Shown here piece by piece: positions 1 through 11,686 of a stretch of DNA of 64,000 nt. The position numbers and the translations under genes are program-made. The notes beneath the pieces were generated by a model. It searched no databases. It saw only the letters and a program-made list of their open reading frames with translations, and was not told where the DNA came from. Numbering within the stretch: position 1 is the stretch's first letter; each line of letters begins with the position of its first letter. The stretch comes from Bugula neritina (lineage: Eukaryota; Bryozoa; Gymnolaemata; Cheilostomatida; Bugulidae), in NCBI GenBank assembly GCA_964035545.1, contig OZ037770.1, positions 5,375,662-5,439,661 of the forward strand. The letters run 5' to 3'.

Positions 1-78
1 GCTACATTCAAGAAAAATTATAATTTATAAAGTCACATAATGGTTGCCCCATATTCCCAGGACTGATGCACAGTATAT

Positions 79-1466
79 AGTACTAGAGTATTGAGTCATA
101 TATTACTAGAGTATTGAGTCATATATTACTAGAGTATTGAGTCATATAATACTAGAGTATTGAGTCATATATTACTAGAGTATTGAGTCATATATTACTA
201 GAGTATTGAGTCATATATTACTAGAGTATTGAGTCATATATTACTAGAGTATTGAGTCATATATTACTAGAGTATTGAGTCATATATTACTAGAGTATTG
301 AGTCATATATTACTAGAGTATTGAGTCATATATTACTAGAGTATTGAGTCATATATTACTAGAGTATTGAGTTATATATTACTAGAGTATTGAGTCATAT
401 GTTACTAGAGTATTGAGTCATATATTACTAGAGTATTGAGTCATATGTTACTAGAGTATTGAGTCATATATTACTAGAGTATTGAGTCATATATTACTAG
501 AGTATTGAGTCATATATTACTAGAGTATTGAGTCATATATTACTAGAGTATTGAGTCATATGTTACTAGAGTATTGAGTCATATGTTACTAGAGTATTGA
601 GTCATATATTACTAGAGTATTGAGTCATATATTACTAGAGTATTGAGTCATATATTACTAGAGTATTGAGTTATATATTACTAGAGTATTGAGTTATATA
701 TTACTAGAGTATTGAGTCATATGTTACTAGAGTATTGAGTCATATGTTACTAGAGTATTGAGTCATATGTTACTAGAGTATTGAGTCATATATTACTAGA
801 GTATTGAGTCATATATTACTAGAGTATTGAGTCATATATTACTAGAGTATTGAGTCATATATTACTAGAGTATTGAGTCATATATTACTAGAGTATTGAG
901 TCATATGTTACTAGAGTATTGAGTCATATATTACTAGAGTATTGAGTCATATATTACTAGAGTATTGAGTCATATATTACTAGAGTATTGAGTCATATGT
1001 TACTAGAGTATTGAGTCATATGTTACTAGAGTATTGAGTCATATATTACTAGAGTATTGAGTCATATATTACTAGAGTATTGAGTCATATATTACTAGAG
1101 TATTGAGTCATATATTACTAGAGTATTGAGTCATATATTACTAGAGTATTGAGTCATATGTTACTAGAGTATTGAGTCATATATTACTAGAGTATTGAGT
1201 CATATATTACTAGAGTATTGAGTCATATATTACTAGAGTATTGAGTTATATATTACTAGAGTATTGAGTTATATATTACTAGAGTATTGAGTCATATATT
1301 ACTAGAGTATTGAGTCATATATTACTAGAGTATTGAGTCATATGTTACTAGAGTATTGAGTCATATATTACTAGAGTATTGAGTCATATATTACTAGAGT
1401 ATTGAGTCATATATTACTAGAGTATTGAGTCATATATTACTAGAGTATTGAGTCATATATTACTGG
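79..1466. repeat. 23-bp tandem array, about 60 copies
   Basis: A minisatellite built on a 23-bp unit containing GAGTATTGAGTCATAT. Units differ mainly at one or two positions (TCATAT/TTATAT and TATTAC/TGTTAC), so the array is very homogeneous. It ends at a TACTGGAGTACGG variant. No coding potential is visible. It lies downstream of the RPGR-like gene's 3' end. Confidence 0.95.
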
Positions 1467-1572
1467 AGTACGGAGAAGAGCTGTGACTGAACAAACATCT
1501 TGCAGACGTTACGGCCCCTCATATTCTATACTTAGACTTATATTTTACTCTATTGAAACTTTTATATTCTAT

Positions 1573-1578
1573 TTTATT
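1573..1578 (-). promoter_or_regulatory. candidate polyadenylation signal of the RPGR-like gene
   Basis: AATAAA on the minus strand about 120 nt downstream of the RPGR-like stop codon. Spacing and strand fit a 3' end signal. No transcript evidence is available. Confidence 0.5.
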
Positions 1579-1698
1579 TAGAATTTTACATTCTAGTCTA
1601 TCTAAAGCTCTATATTCTATTCAACTAAACTTTGCATCAGTGTATAAGTTAACCTTTACATTCTATTATGTTAAACCATTATTATCTTGAATTTCAGT

Positions 1699-4600
1699 CT
1701 ATTTAAACTTTTGTACCGATTTGGGAGTAGGTTTGCCTTTGCCATTTGCTAAGCTACTTGATTGCCTCTTCATGGCTTCTCGTTTGTTTGACATTGACCT
1801 TTGAACAGTTTCATTCTCTTCCTCCTCACTACTGCCCTCTGGTGTCACAGACACATCCGAATCTTCAGAATCTTCTTCTTTATCTCCTACACAAAAGATA
1901 GCCACTGGTTACCAACTAAAAGAGCTGCTGTTTAGTTAAAGAGTTACCCCATATGTTTCACCAAGATTTAGCTGTTATGACATAATATGTAAAAGAATTG
2001 CTAGTCATCGATTTATAATCACATTTAGAGATAAAATGCTGACTCTTTGTATTCATAACACAACAGAAACTGTTGCATGTGGTAAAATATAGGTTGCTAC
2101 TTCCAGTGCTCAAATAGATACTTTCAAAAGAAAACAGCTTTTAGACATTAAGTTTAGAGCCATGAGTTTTCTTCCTGATAGTGAGTACATGCAGACGATT
2201 AATCATGAGTCATGAGTGTTGACCGAGGCATGAGATTCTTGTTTCATCACCCAAGTCCGCTCAGTAGTAGGCCACACCCACCTTGAGTAAACTTTGCGTT
2301 GGGAAGCTTTCTCTTGTCCAGACTGGTTGGCATTTTAGCGCCATCTAGTGAGGGAAGTGTGGAGGTGAGAGGTGGAAGCGTGGAGCTGCGACTTGATGCT
2401 GTTAGCGGAGGTAGTGTTCTGTTGCGGGCTTCTGGTAACTGAATGACAACAGGGCAAACAAGTTGAACATCTGAGCAAAGAAATCTGACTCGGATATAAT
2501 GCACACTAGCTCACTCACTCACTCACCCACCCACAAACTCACTCACTCACCAACCCACTCACCAATCCACCCACAGACTCACCAACTCACTCACTAACTC
2601 ACCTACCCAGTCAGTCAGTCACTGAATCACTCACTTACTAAATCACTCACCTAGTCACCCAGTCAGTCTTTAGACCACTCATTCAGTGACTCACTCACAT
2701 GAAATTGATTAACTTACTCACAGCGACTTATCCCAATAATTGAACAAATACAAGTTATGCAACATTTGTCATTTGATGGAAAATATCAAAACTATAATTT
2801 AATGAATTGCCTATATATTTACCAATACAATAGAAAGACAAAGCGATTAGCTGCAAATTACTGCCACCACTGGTGACCACTCCATCTATTGCATAATCAT
2901 GTACTTGTAATTTCCCCACGAGACTTATTAGTACTTATTTCAGCAGATGGAATACAAAATTGAGAAAAAAATATAGAATCTCTGTTATTCCAAAGGTATT
3001 TCATAATTAAAGATAGAGTGTCGGTTTAGGAGCCCCTTAAAAGCTGCTTACGTCTTTGGACCTCCGTCTATCCCTGGCTGATATGGACGAGTCCAGGTCA
3101 GTAGAGAGCCTAAGACTATTAGCAAATGTGCTGTTTAAAGGGTCGTGTATCTCTTCGTCCTCCCCGTCATCATCTAAATCTTTTTTATGAGCCAAGGCTA
3201 TGGTGTGACAGCCTCCGCATGAAACCTGAAAGTGAGAGGAGGTGAGATGAGCAAATCTAGGACCAGAGTGGTAGTACCACAGTAGTAGCACCAGAGTATA
3301 ACACCAGAGTAGTAGCATCAGAATGGTAGCACCAGAGTGGTAATACAAGAGTGATAACACCAGAGTGGTAGTACTATAGTGGTAGTACTATACTGGTAGT
3401 ACTAGAGTAGTGGTACTAGAGTGGTAGTACTAGAGTGGTAGTACTATACTGGTAGTACTAGAGTAGTGGTACTAGAGTGGTAGTACTAGAGTGGTAGTAA
3501 TAAGGATTGACATTAGTTTTAGTGTACTAACTAGAAAGCTGTAGAGTAAGACAGAGTGAAAGTATCAGAGTTAAATAATAATTTATTGCCACCAGTTTCA
3601 GTTTGACTCAATGAGCTAGAAAAAAGTCACGTTTCAGCTAAATGTACCTTTGTAACACTAAACCTAGCAAATCTAGGAACTCTGAATGGACGGAACTGAT
3701 TTGTAAAATTCTCAGCACCAAGGGCCAGTTTTCCGTGACGGCCATTTCCAAACGTGTATAGCTGCCCCTTTTCTACAACAGAAAATATTTTTAATCTGTC
3801 TGTCACAGACATCGGCCAGTTCAACCATGAATCACTCACCAAAAGATTTCAATTATAACTAGCAAGATGCGTACCTGATATTACAGCGGTGAAGTTTTCC
3901 CCGCACGACGAACGTTTTATTCTTATATCTTTGAGGTAAGTAACAAGAGTAGGTCTAGATGTGTCCATTGTGTTGGTGCCGAGTCCCAATTGACCATCTG
4001 AACCGTCACCAAATGAATAGACAGCACCTTTAGCTGCAACACAACGCCAAATACTCTCAGCCAATTTAGACAAGAAAGCATCAAAACACCAACAAAAGAC
4101 TACAACTTCTGCAAAGATAAACCATAAAAGAGTTTCCAACATTTATATATAGAAAATATTTAGACGTAAGTAAAACATTCGCTTTAACTGTATAATTTAC
4201 TTTTTTTCAACAAAACATTACATTATGAATATAAGTTGTGTGCTCAGTTATAGAAAGAAAACAGCTACAAACACTAGCTGCTAACACAGAAGCTGATTTG
4301 TCTCTATTAGACAGAAATCTTTAAATTATTTACCTGTGACTGCGACAGTGTGTCTGCCCCCGCATGACACCCAAACCACCTTTTCTGGAATGTCAACTTG
4401 TAGAGGTTCTGAGGCCAGGACTCCCTCTCCATGACCTAGCTTCCCGCCTTCCTCCTCTCCAAATGTATACAGAGCTCCACTAACTGTAACAGAAAGCACT
4501 TGCATATACAGGTCAGACACCTGGCAGCCACCTGCTAGGGTGTGCCAGCGACTCCAATAGCAACCTGTCAGATGTCATCAGCTCAAGGTGCTCTAAGTAC

Positions 4601-7600
4601 ACAGATGTTGCGACAGCAGGCAGAAAGCAAGAGCAGGGTTACAATTACATGAATCAAAGTTAACTAAAGAGGTGATTGAAACGCATATTTGACGCCGAAG
4701 TTCAATACTTGTCAGAGTTGACATATTTTCAATATTCCAAAGTAAAATGAAATGCAAGATAACTGTGTAACCATCTTGTAAGTTATCCCTGGGAGATTGG
4801 AGTTCGATATTTAAGAACAGTTGCCATACCGACTTTTCAATTTATCATAAATCAATTGAAATCATGGAGTTAATTTTGCTATAAAAGAAATTAAATTACA
4901 AACACAGGTTGATTGAACTTTAAAAATACACTTCACCCGCTAGAATGAGGTTTCACAACCTGATAAGTATATATTCCATTAATTTAAAAATGATTTAAAG
5001 TTCAATGTAAATGATTCAGCTTCTTTGCGTTATTCAAGTTTGTTCGGCACCTCTTATCATTCAAAACTAATAACTTATTGTTAAATAATGGAAGTTGAAA
5101 GTGATTAGGGTGTTTACACGTTGCTTAGCGACATGATTGGGTCACCCTTGAGACTACACTGAGTTTGCTATATTCTAGTACCATGTGATGCTTTAGTAAC
5201 TATGCTATGAATGTGTTGACATGAGAACCTCAACTTTGCATATAAGCATTTCGCTGACGAACAAAGAAATGCTGCCCTTTGTATTTTCAGCAGAATAAAA
5301 CCCTGTCAACTCATATGCGTGCAGCAAAAGTTCACCACTAAGATAGATATATTCACATTGCAGTCAATACATTACTCATCATTACTCGTATATATTATTT
5401 TTTGTATTAGCTTTCATATACTATTTTCAAATATAAGTTTATATATATATAGTTTTTTTTTTTCATATAATAATTTTAGGAATTATTTTAACATATCACT
5501 TTTATACATTAGTTTTATGTGTAATTTATTTTATAGTATATTACTATACGACTTCCTTTTAAGAAGTTAATTAGGGCACACAAACACTTACAAAACGGTG
5601 ACCAGAATTTGATATCATAACTTTAATATACTACTTTTATATTATATTGCTTTTTATATATTACTTTAATATATTACCATCATGTATTAATTTTATATAT
5701 TACTTGTATACATTAGTTTTACATATTACTTTAATATAATAGACTTACACCTAACATATGATTCTATTACTTTTACACTTCACTACAATTAGGTATTAAG
5801 AAGTCAGTGACGACCAGAAAAGAGACTAGAACTGATTGACATCTAACCTGTGACGACTGCGGTGTGATAGTAACCACAGGAAATATGAACCGCCTTCTCG
5901 TCTAGTCTGAGTTGTTCAGGAAGTTCAGCTTCAGAGACTCCATCGCCTAGTCCTAGTTGACCTTCAGAGTTGTCTCCCCAAACATATACCAATCCATTTT
6001 CTATAAGGATTTAATAGTTAATGCCAGAGTGAGAAAATGGTCCTGTGGCTACTAGTTAAAGTTACCAAACACTGAACTACTAGCAACCCAAGTCAAAATA
6101 AGTCAAAATGTGATATAAAAAAACAATTTAAGTTCCTTTAAGTGATGATTTAATCAACTTGAGACAAACTAAATAAAACAATAAATTGCTAAATTGAGCC
6201 AAGCCTCCATTTTCCAAATTAATTTATAAATATCGGCTAGGCACTTAAATTTATTTAGTTATTTATGAAAAGAACATCTTTAGTTGTAATTCTATTGAAA
6301 TAGCATAATATTTTTCAGAAATAATAATAACTGAAAGGTATGACACTGTCAAAGTACTACTGACTGACTAACACTGACAAAGTACTACTGACTAACTAAC
6401 ACTGTCAAAGTACTACTGACTGACTAACACTGTCAAAGTACTACTGACTGACTAACACTGACAAAGTACAACTGACTGACTAACACTGTCAAGGTACTAC
6501 TGACTGACTAACACTGTCAAAGTACTACTGACTGACTAACACTGTCAAAGTACTACTGACTAACTAACACTGTCAAAGTACTACTAACTAACTAACACTG
6601 TCAAAGTACTAGTGACTGAAAGGTATGATACTGACTATCTAATCCAACAGAGTGACTACTGCCTCCACATAGCTGAGTGAAGACAATCGGCTTTTTGAGT
6701 AGGACTTCAGTCGGGGTCTCCACGCTGCCCTCTGCGTCTAAGCCACACTGATGGTAGTTATTCTTACCAAAGGTGAAGAGGACGCCACTGGATGTGCCAA
6801 CCAGAGTGTGATCAGAGCCACATCCTATCACACTGACCTGTTCCCCCTTCAGACCTGCAAACATATACACCTATATACTACCTATATACACCAGTATACT
6901 ACCTATATATACACCTATATACTACCTATATATACCTGTATACTACCTATATACACCTGTATACTAGCTATATACACCTGTATACTACCTATATATATCT
7001 GTATACTACCTATATATTATATCTGTATACTACCTATATACACCTGTATACTACCTATATAATATACCTGTATACTACCTATACGTACACCTTCGTATAA
7101 ATAGGCTGCAGCAAACCTATCGGAGGATAAAGCAGGTCTTGATTTAAAAATGGCTTCATCATTTCGAAGTAAAATAGAAGAAGAAATTTTCTAAGTAATT
7201 TGGTAACAGTAACCAATCCTCGAACAAATAAAACGCTCAAAATAATACCATCTAATAGCAAACTATAGTATAACATTACATTTGGCAGGGTAATGAATAT
7301 AGATATAACACAGCAAAGAAATAAATTTGGATAACAGAATAAAATCTTACTTTTGACACAAGTTGGTTTAGTCTGTGCTTTTGTGTTTCCTAAACCAAGC
7401 TGACCATATGAGCTATCTCCAAATACAAATACCCTGCCCGACTCTACAAAACACCTCTATACTAGAACACAGGCTAATATGCAGCATATAAGTGACAGAA
7501 CAGAAAAATATATATTTATACTAATCATATTGCTTATTCGAGATGATTGCTTATAATAGGAAAAGTGAACGAATACATGATTACATGACTTTGTTATGTG

Positions 7601-10419
7601 TTGACGAGAGGAAAAACCTTGGGGGAGTTGTTGTATTCAGATGGAGTTATATATACAGTATACATACTTACCAGCATAGAGTACAGTATGTTGGTCACCA
7701 CAGGCCACCTGTGTAACTTCATCATTCCGTATCCAGAATTTATTAGGTAAGTTTTCAGCAAACTTGCTTTTACCAAATGTGAACACTCCGCCAGATTCTG
7801 AAATTATAGTGTACAGTTGCGTTAGGAAACTCACCCTATTCTGTAGAATACGTCTTTTGTTAAGTGGAGATAACTTTATACATAAACTAACTTAGTTTAA
7901 TGAAATTGCACTGAATTAGACACATCAATCAAAATAATATAGTGACACAATGCCTTCATAAAAACTGCAATTAATTTCTAGCTTATTGCATCGCACTGAA
8001 TGAATGACATGTGTCCAAGTTACCAAATTAAAGACAGACTTTTTTACCAACAATTTGTAAACTGATGAATATTAATCTGCTTAATATAAAATAAAAATCA
8101 CTTGAACCACTTTATGACTGTTGTTTATACTTAGAGTACTAGTACATAATAATTATATGGATACACTAATTTTAGCAGCGCAAGAACTTGATAATAAGTA
8201 CAACCACCAGATGACAGCACATTAAATCACAGACAAAATCAACATAAATATGATAAAAACAAAATTTAATTTCAATTTGTTTGATAACTTTAAAATATTT
8301 CCCAGCTAATTACTAACTGGTATAAAATTCTTTTTTTAAAGAATTAAAGTATCAAACTAAGCTAAAACTTTATTGCATATATAAAATTACTTATAATAGA
8401 AATATACTATATTTAACATACTTTTATAAACTCAATTTTTCCATTCAATCTTTTAGCCAATTCCAAAATAAAAACTATATAATTTGTGAAATTTGTAGCA
8501 GTAAATGATAATATTCATAGATAAAAGACATGATTACTAGTTACTAGTATTTGAGTTAGTATTATTGTTGTTGTATAGATAATCAATATATCAACATATT
8601 GTTTGAATATAACACTGTACTTAGTTACTATAATACTACAGGTATTGAACAGTTAATTCCCCAACTACCTACAATACAGTAACAAGTGAGATACAAACAC
8701 GACACAAGAAGATACAAGATAGACAACTCTTAATTTTAAATTAAAACTTAAAATACCAACTGGCAGATGAATAATAAAATCAGGAAAAGCTTTAGTAGAA
8801 TCGGAGATTCAAGCAAACAATTTATATTCTAAATATTATTGAATCATATATCATCAGATTTCAAAACTTGCAAACTCGCAAGCAACTAGGTTTCATGTTT
8901 CACTCCAGCAACTGTTCAAAGCACAGTCAAAAAATCCGATATTTTTCGGCTCACATAAAATGTATTGTGTTGAACGAAAAACATCAAATTTCAAAAAAGA
9001 TTAGACTGAAAAAAGTTTATAAGAACGATGAGTGCAAAAGATTTTGATAAAGATTCAGTACATCTTATTTCTTTCCCGCATTAACTTAGAGATAGTAAAA
9101 ACATGAATATACCAGATCTAAAAATTCAACTAGAACTGAGTTAAAATATCATTGATTCTAGCAACAAACGAACTAGAAAAAACAAATGAACCAAAACCAG
9201 AATACTGTCAAATATTATGTATAATCACAATGAAGGTTTGCTAATCATAAACACTAAACTAAAGTATATGTTTAACTCAGCAATATTATTATAATAGTAT
9301 TACAAACTATCCAATAGCAATAGCAATAGCATTTCTATGTGAACATGATAATCATAGTGATAGTGATTATCACACAATGCTAATTATGTTTATTACGTGA
9401 TTAACACTAACGCTAATTAGCTCAATCACTGTCATTAGTGCTTCTCATTCACCATGCTTAAGAACATGCATTTTTCAAATTTGACAAGGATATAAAGTCA
9501 TCAAGTGTTTTTGGTATTCGTAAAAACATCTCAAAATTAGGTTTTTACTTAATTTTTCACAAAATTTACATTGACAATAAAAAAAAAATCAAAATGACTA
9601 TAATTATAGTTATACTAATACCTATATCTACAGTAATACAAATAGAGTTGGAGCTACACCGCACATCGACTTACAGACACAGTAACTCACATAGCCATAG
9701 TGATACCGATACCTCAAATGCAAGCTAAATTTCAATCACTTAATATCATCATAATCATCATGACTAGCCATTAAACGAAAGGAGTTACTGTTAGTTATAT
9801 TGTTATATTCATTATTGAGACGAAACGAAAAAAACTCAGAATACAAGTCAAACTTAAAGTCAAAGACAAATTTCAAACTGTGAATGTCATTACATGATTA
9901 GTGTCAAATAAAAAGTGAAAGTAATACTAATACTTAATAGTAATACTAATAGTGATACTACTACTAATAGTAATAGTAAAAGTAAAACTTAAACTAGAAG
10001 TAACACCAACAGTATCATTAAAATAATCAAAATGAAAATGATAATGACAATCATCATGATAATAAAAATCATTATGATGAATTAAATTTAATATCAACAT
10101 ATTTCTAAAAGTAAACAATAATCACTTCATCATAACTATAACAACATCAATATGATAATCAATCATCAATCTGAATCATCAATTATCAATGATCAATCAT
10201 TCAATCATTCAATGTGAATGTGATACTGATTATCATTATGATTGAATATAACGGTCATCAATATGAAACGAAAATTGTTTCAAACTAGCTACTAAAGCTA
10301 ATGTCATAAAATAATGCTTAAAAAGTTTTTAATGCAAAGGTTCGCAGATGAAAGTTTCAGACTGAAAATAATCATAATGACAGACCTGGAATGTCGCGGT
10401 CATCTTGCTCGGTCGCCAT
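1699..10419 (-). CDS. RPGR: RPGR-like protein (RCC1 beta-propeller, ciliary GTPase regulator)
   Basis: Eleven exons, minus strand: 10419-10386, 7797-7672, 7443-7351, 6854-6636, 6000-5848, 4483-4334, 4033-3875, 3772-3648, 3225-3052, 2438-2282, 1886-1699. They total 1578 nt (525 aa plus stop) with matching phases, mostly phase 1 between propeller blades. RCC1 blades are plain: SGGVFTFGKSKFAENL near the N-terminus, then WGDNSEGQLGLG, SCGYYHTAVV, TFGNGRHGKLALG and SCGGCHTIAL. The first blade and exon order match vertebrate RPGR rather than generic RCC1 proteins. In the family, the propeller binds RPGRIP1, PDE6D and RAB8 at the ciliary transition zone. The C-terminus is short, with one acidic Glu/Asp/Ser stretch, and ends in basic residues without a CaaX prenylation box. 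Exon 10's acceptor could instead be a few codons upstream. The 5848-6000 and 7351-7443 exons are short but fit family and phase. Confidence 0.9.
2503..2700. repeat. degenerate ACTC/ACCC simple repeat in RPGR intron
   Basis: A run of CACTCACTCACC-like tetranucleotides with frequent substitutions, inside the intron between the ninth and tenth RPGR exons. No coding sense. Confidence 0.8.
3262..3500. repeat. 14-bp tandem repeat in RPGR intron
   Basis: Imperfect copies of a 14-bp unit related to TACTAGAGTGGTAG, with a three-unit higher-order pattern towards the right end. It lies within the intron between RPGR exons 8 and 9. Confidence 0.8.
4484..5847. other. RPGR intron 5, no gene seen
   Basis: AT-rich intron between the exons at 4334-4483 and 5848-6000. 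Its right half is rich in TTTATATATTACTTT-like stretches. A short open frame near 5319 reflects low-complexity T/A sequence only. Confidence 0.6.
6345..6612. repeat. 28-bp tandem repeat in RPGR intron
   Basis: About nine copies of a 28-bp unit containing CACTGTCAAAGTACTACTGA. The array ends about 25 bp from the donor side of the exon at 6636-6854. Confidence 0.9.
6866..7085. repeat. 21-bp TATACTACCTATATACACCTG repeat array
   Basis: About ten imperfect copies of a 21-bp unit beginning TATACTACCTATATACAC, just upstream (in gene direction) of the fourth RPGR exon. Open frames across it are translations of the repeat. Confidence 0.85.
7798..10385. other. RPGR intron 1 (about 2.6 kb), no gene seen
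   Basis: Long AT-rich intron between the 34-nt initiator exon and the first propeller exon. It holds short runs of AATACTAATAGT-like simple sequence near 9918-9990 and many ATAATCATNAT patterns. No exon, RNA gene or mobile element was recognised. Confidence 0.6.
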
Positions 10420-11686
10420 GGTAGGAACTATGCCTCTCGTAAACTTGCGTAGTTTATGAGAATCTTTTAATGATTAGTTATTATTGGGGGTGTTATGACC
10501 GTACCTTAAAACATTTTAGGAAAGGACCCTTCTCGAGAGTGTGCATGGACTCGCTACGAATCGAAACCTTTACCAAAAAGTGTTGAAGTTGAAACCGAAT
10601 TGAAGCCGAACTGAGCCTTGATGAACAAGTTCATGTATTCAAAATCGAATCACTCACGACGTATAAAAGGTCAGCCATATTGAAACGAGGTTAAAACACT
10701 GCAGTCGAGGTTTCTGTCTCGTTATCATATTTTCTACCAATTTAAACGATAGTACCGCGTAAGTTGCTATTAGATACGTGTATACCCACTAATTGCTTGT
10801 TTAGATTAAATGGAGACAGAGATGCCGGGAATTTGGCATTTTTTACTCTTTAAACGGTAACCTACATTGATAATATATTTAATTTTAAACTATTGATATT
10901 TATATTACTATTAGTATTAGTAGTAGTTATTCTAAATTCTAATAGTATTACTGTAATAGTAATACTTAGTTATACTATTAGTATTACTATTACTATTAGT
11001 ATTACTATTAGTAATACTAATACTCTAATCGTAATAGTAATACTAATACTATTAGTAATGTTAATGGTAACACTTAATCTTATACTAATATTAATAATAT
11101 TAATAAATAATGATACTAATAGTAATACTAATACATATACTAATACTAATGTCTAATGTCTACTAATACAGTAATACTAATAGTTATACTGATAGTAATA
11201 CTATGAATAAATGTAATACTAATAAGAATATTTGTAGCTAGTGTTACTAGTACTAGTAGTAGTACTATTATTAGTTAGTAGTTATACTTGTCTACTGTCT
11301 GGTAATAGTAATGTTGAACTCGATAGCTTATTATTATTAGTAGTAGTACTAGTAGTACTAGAACCTTGTGGTTATGTTTATTATTATAAAAATAACACTA
11401 GTTACACTATTTAATATGATAATTTATAGTAGATATTTTGTTTAACCAAAATAGATTATACTATACTAGTCTAGTTATTTTTCAATTTGACTAATATTAT
11501 GAATTGTAACTTAAACTTGTTTTATTTTAATTATGCTTATAATTAGGCTTCAATTTTATGATTTTAGATCAAATGTCTATTCTATAGTCAGTGTGATTTA
11601 CTTTATTTATAGCTGTGGTTCTATCATTCCTTCTATTTATTAGTAATACTCTTGATACATATAAATAACTTTTAGACTAAAATACT
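10420..11686. promoter_or_regulatory. divergent intergenic region between RPGR-like and CARF genes
   Basis: A 1.27-kb spacer between the two divergent start codons, so it must hold the 5' ends and probably the promoters of both genes. Its right part (about 10880-11290) is a degenerate hexanucleotide array of TAATAC/TAATAG type. No TATA box or CpG cluster can be assigned with confidence; a shared promoter is inferred from geometry only. Confidence 0.4.

Noticed and set aside
79-1466. CRISPR-like appearance of regular repeats
   Set aside because: Units are contiguous with no unique spacers, and the genome is eukaryotic.
6751-7062. Plus-strand open frame of YTTYIYT-type repeats
   Set aside because: Shadow of a 21-bp intronic repeat opposite an RPGR exon.
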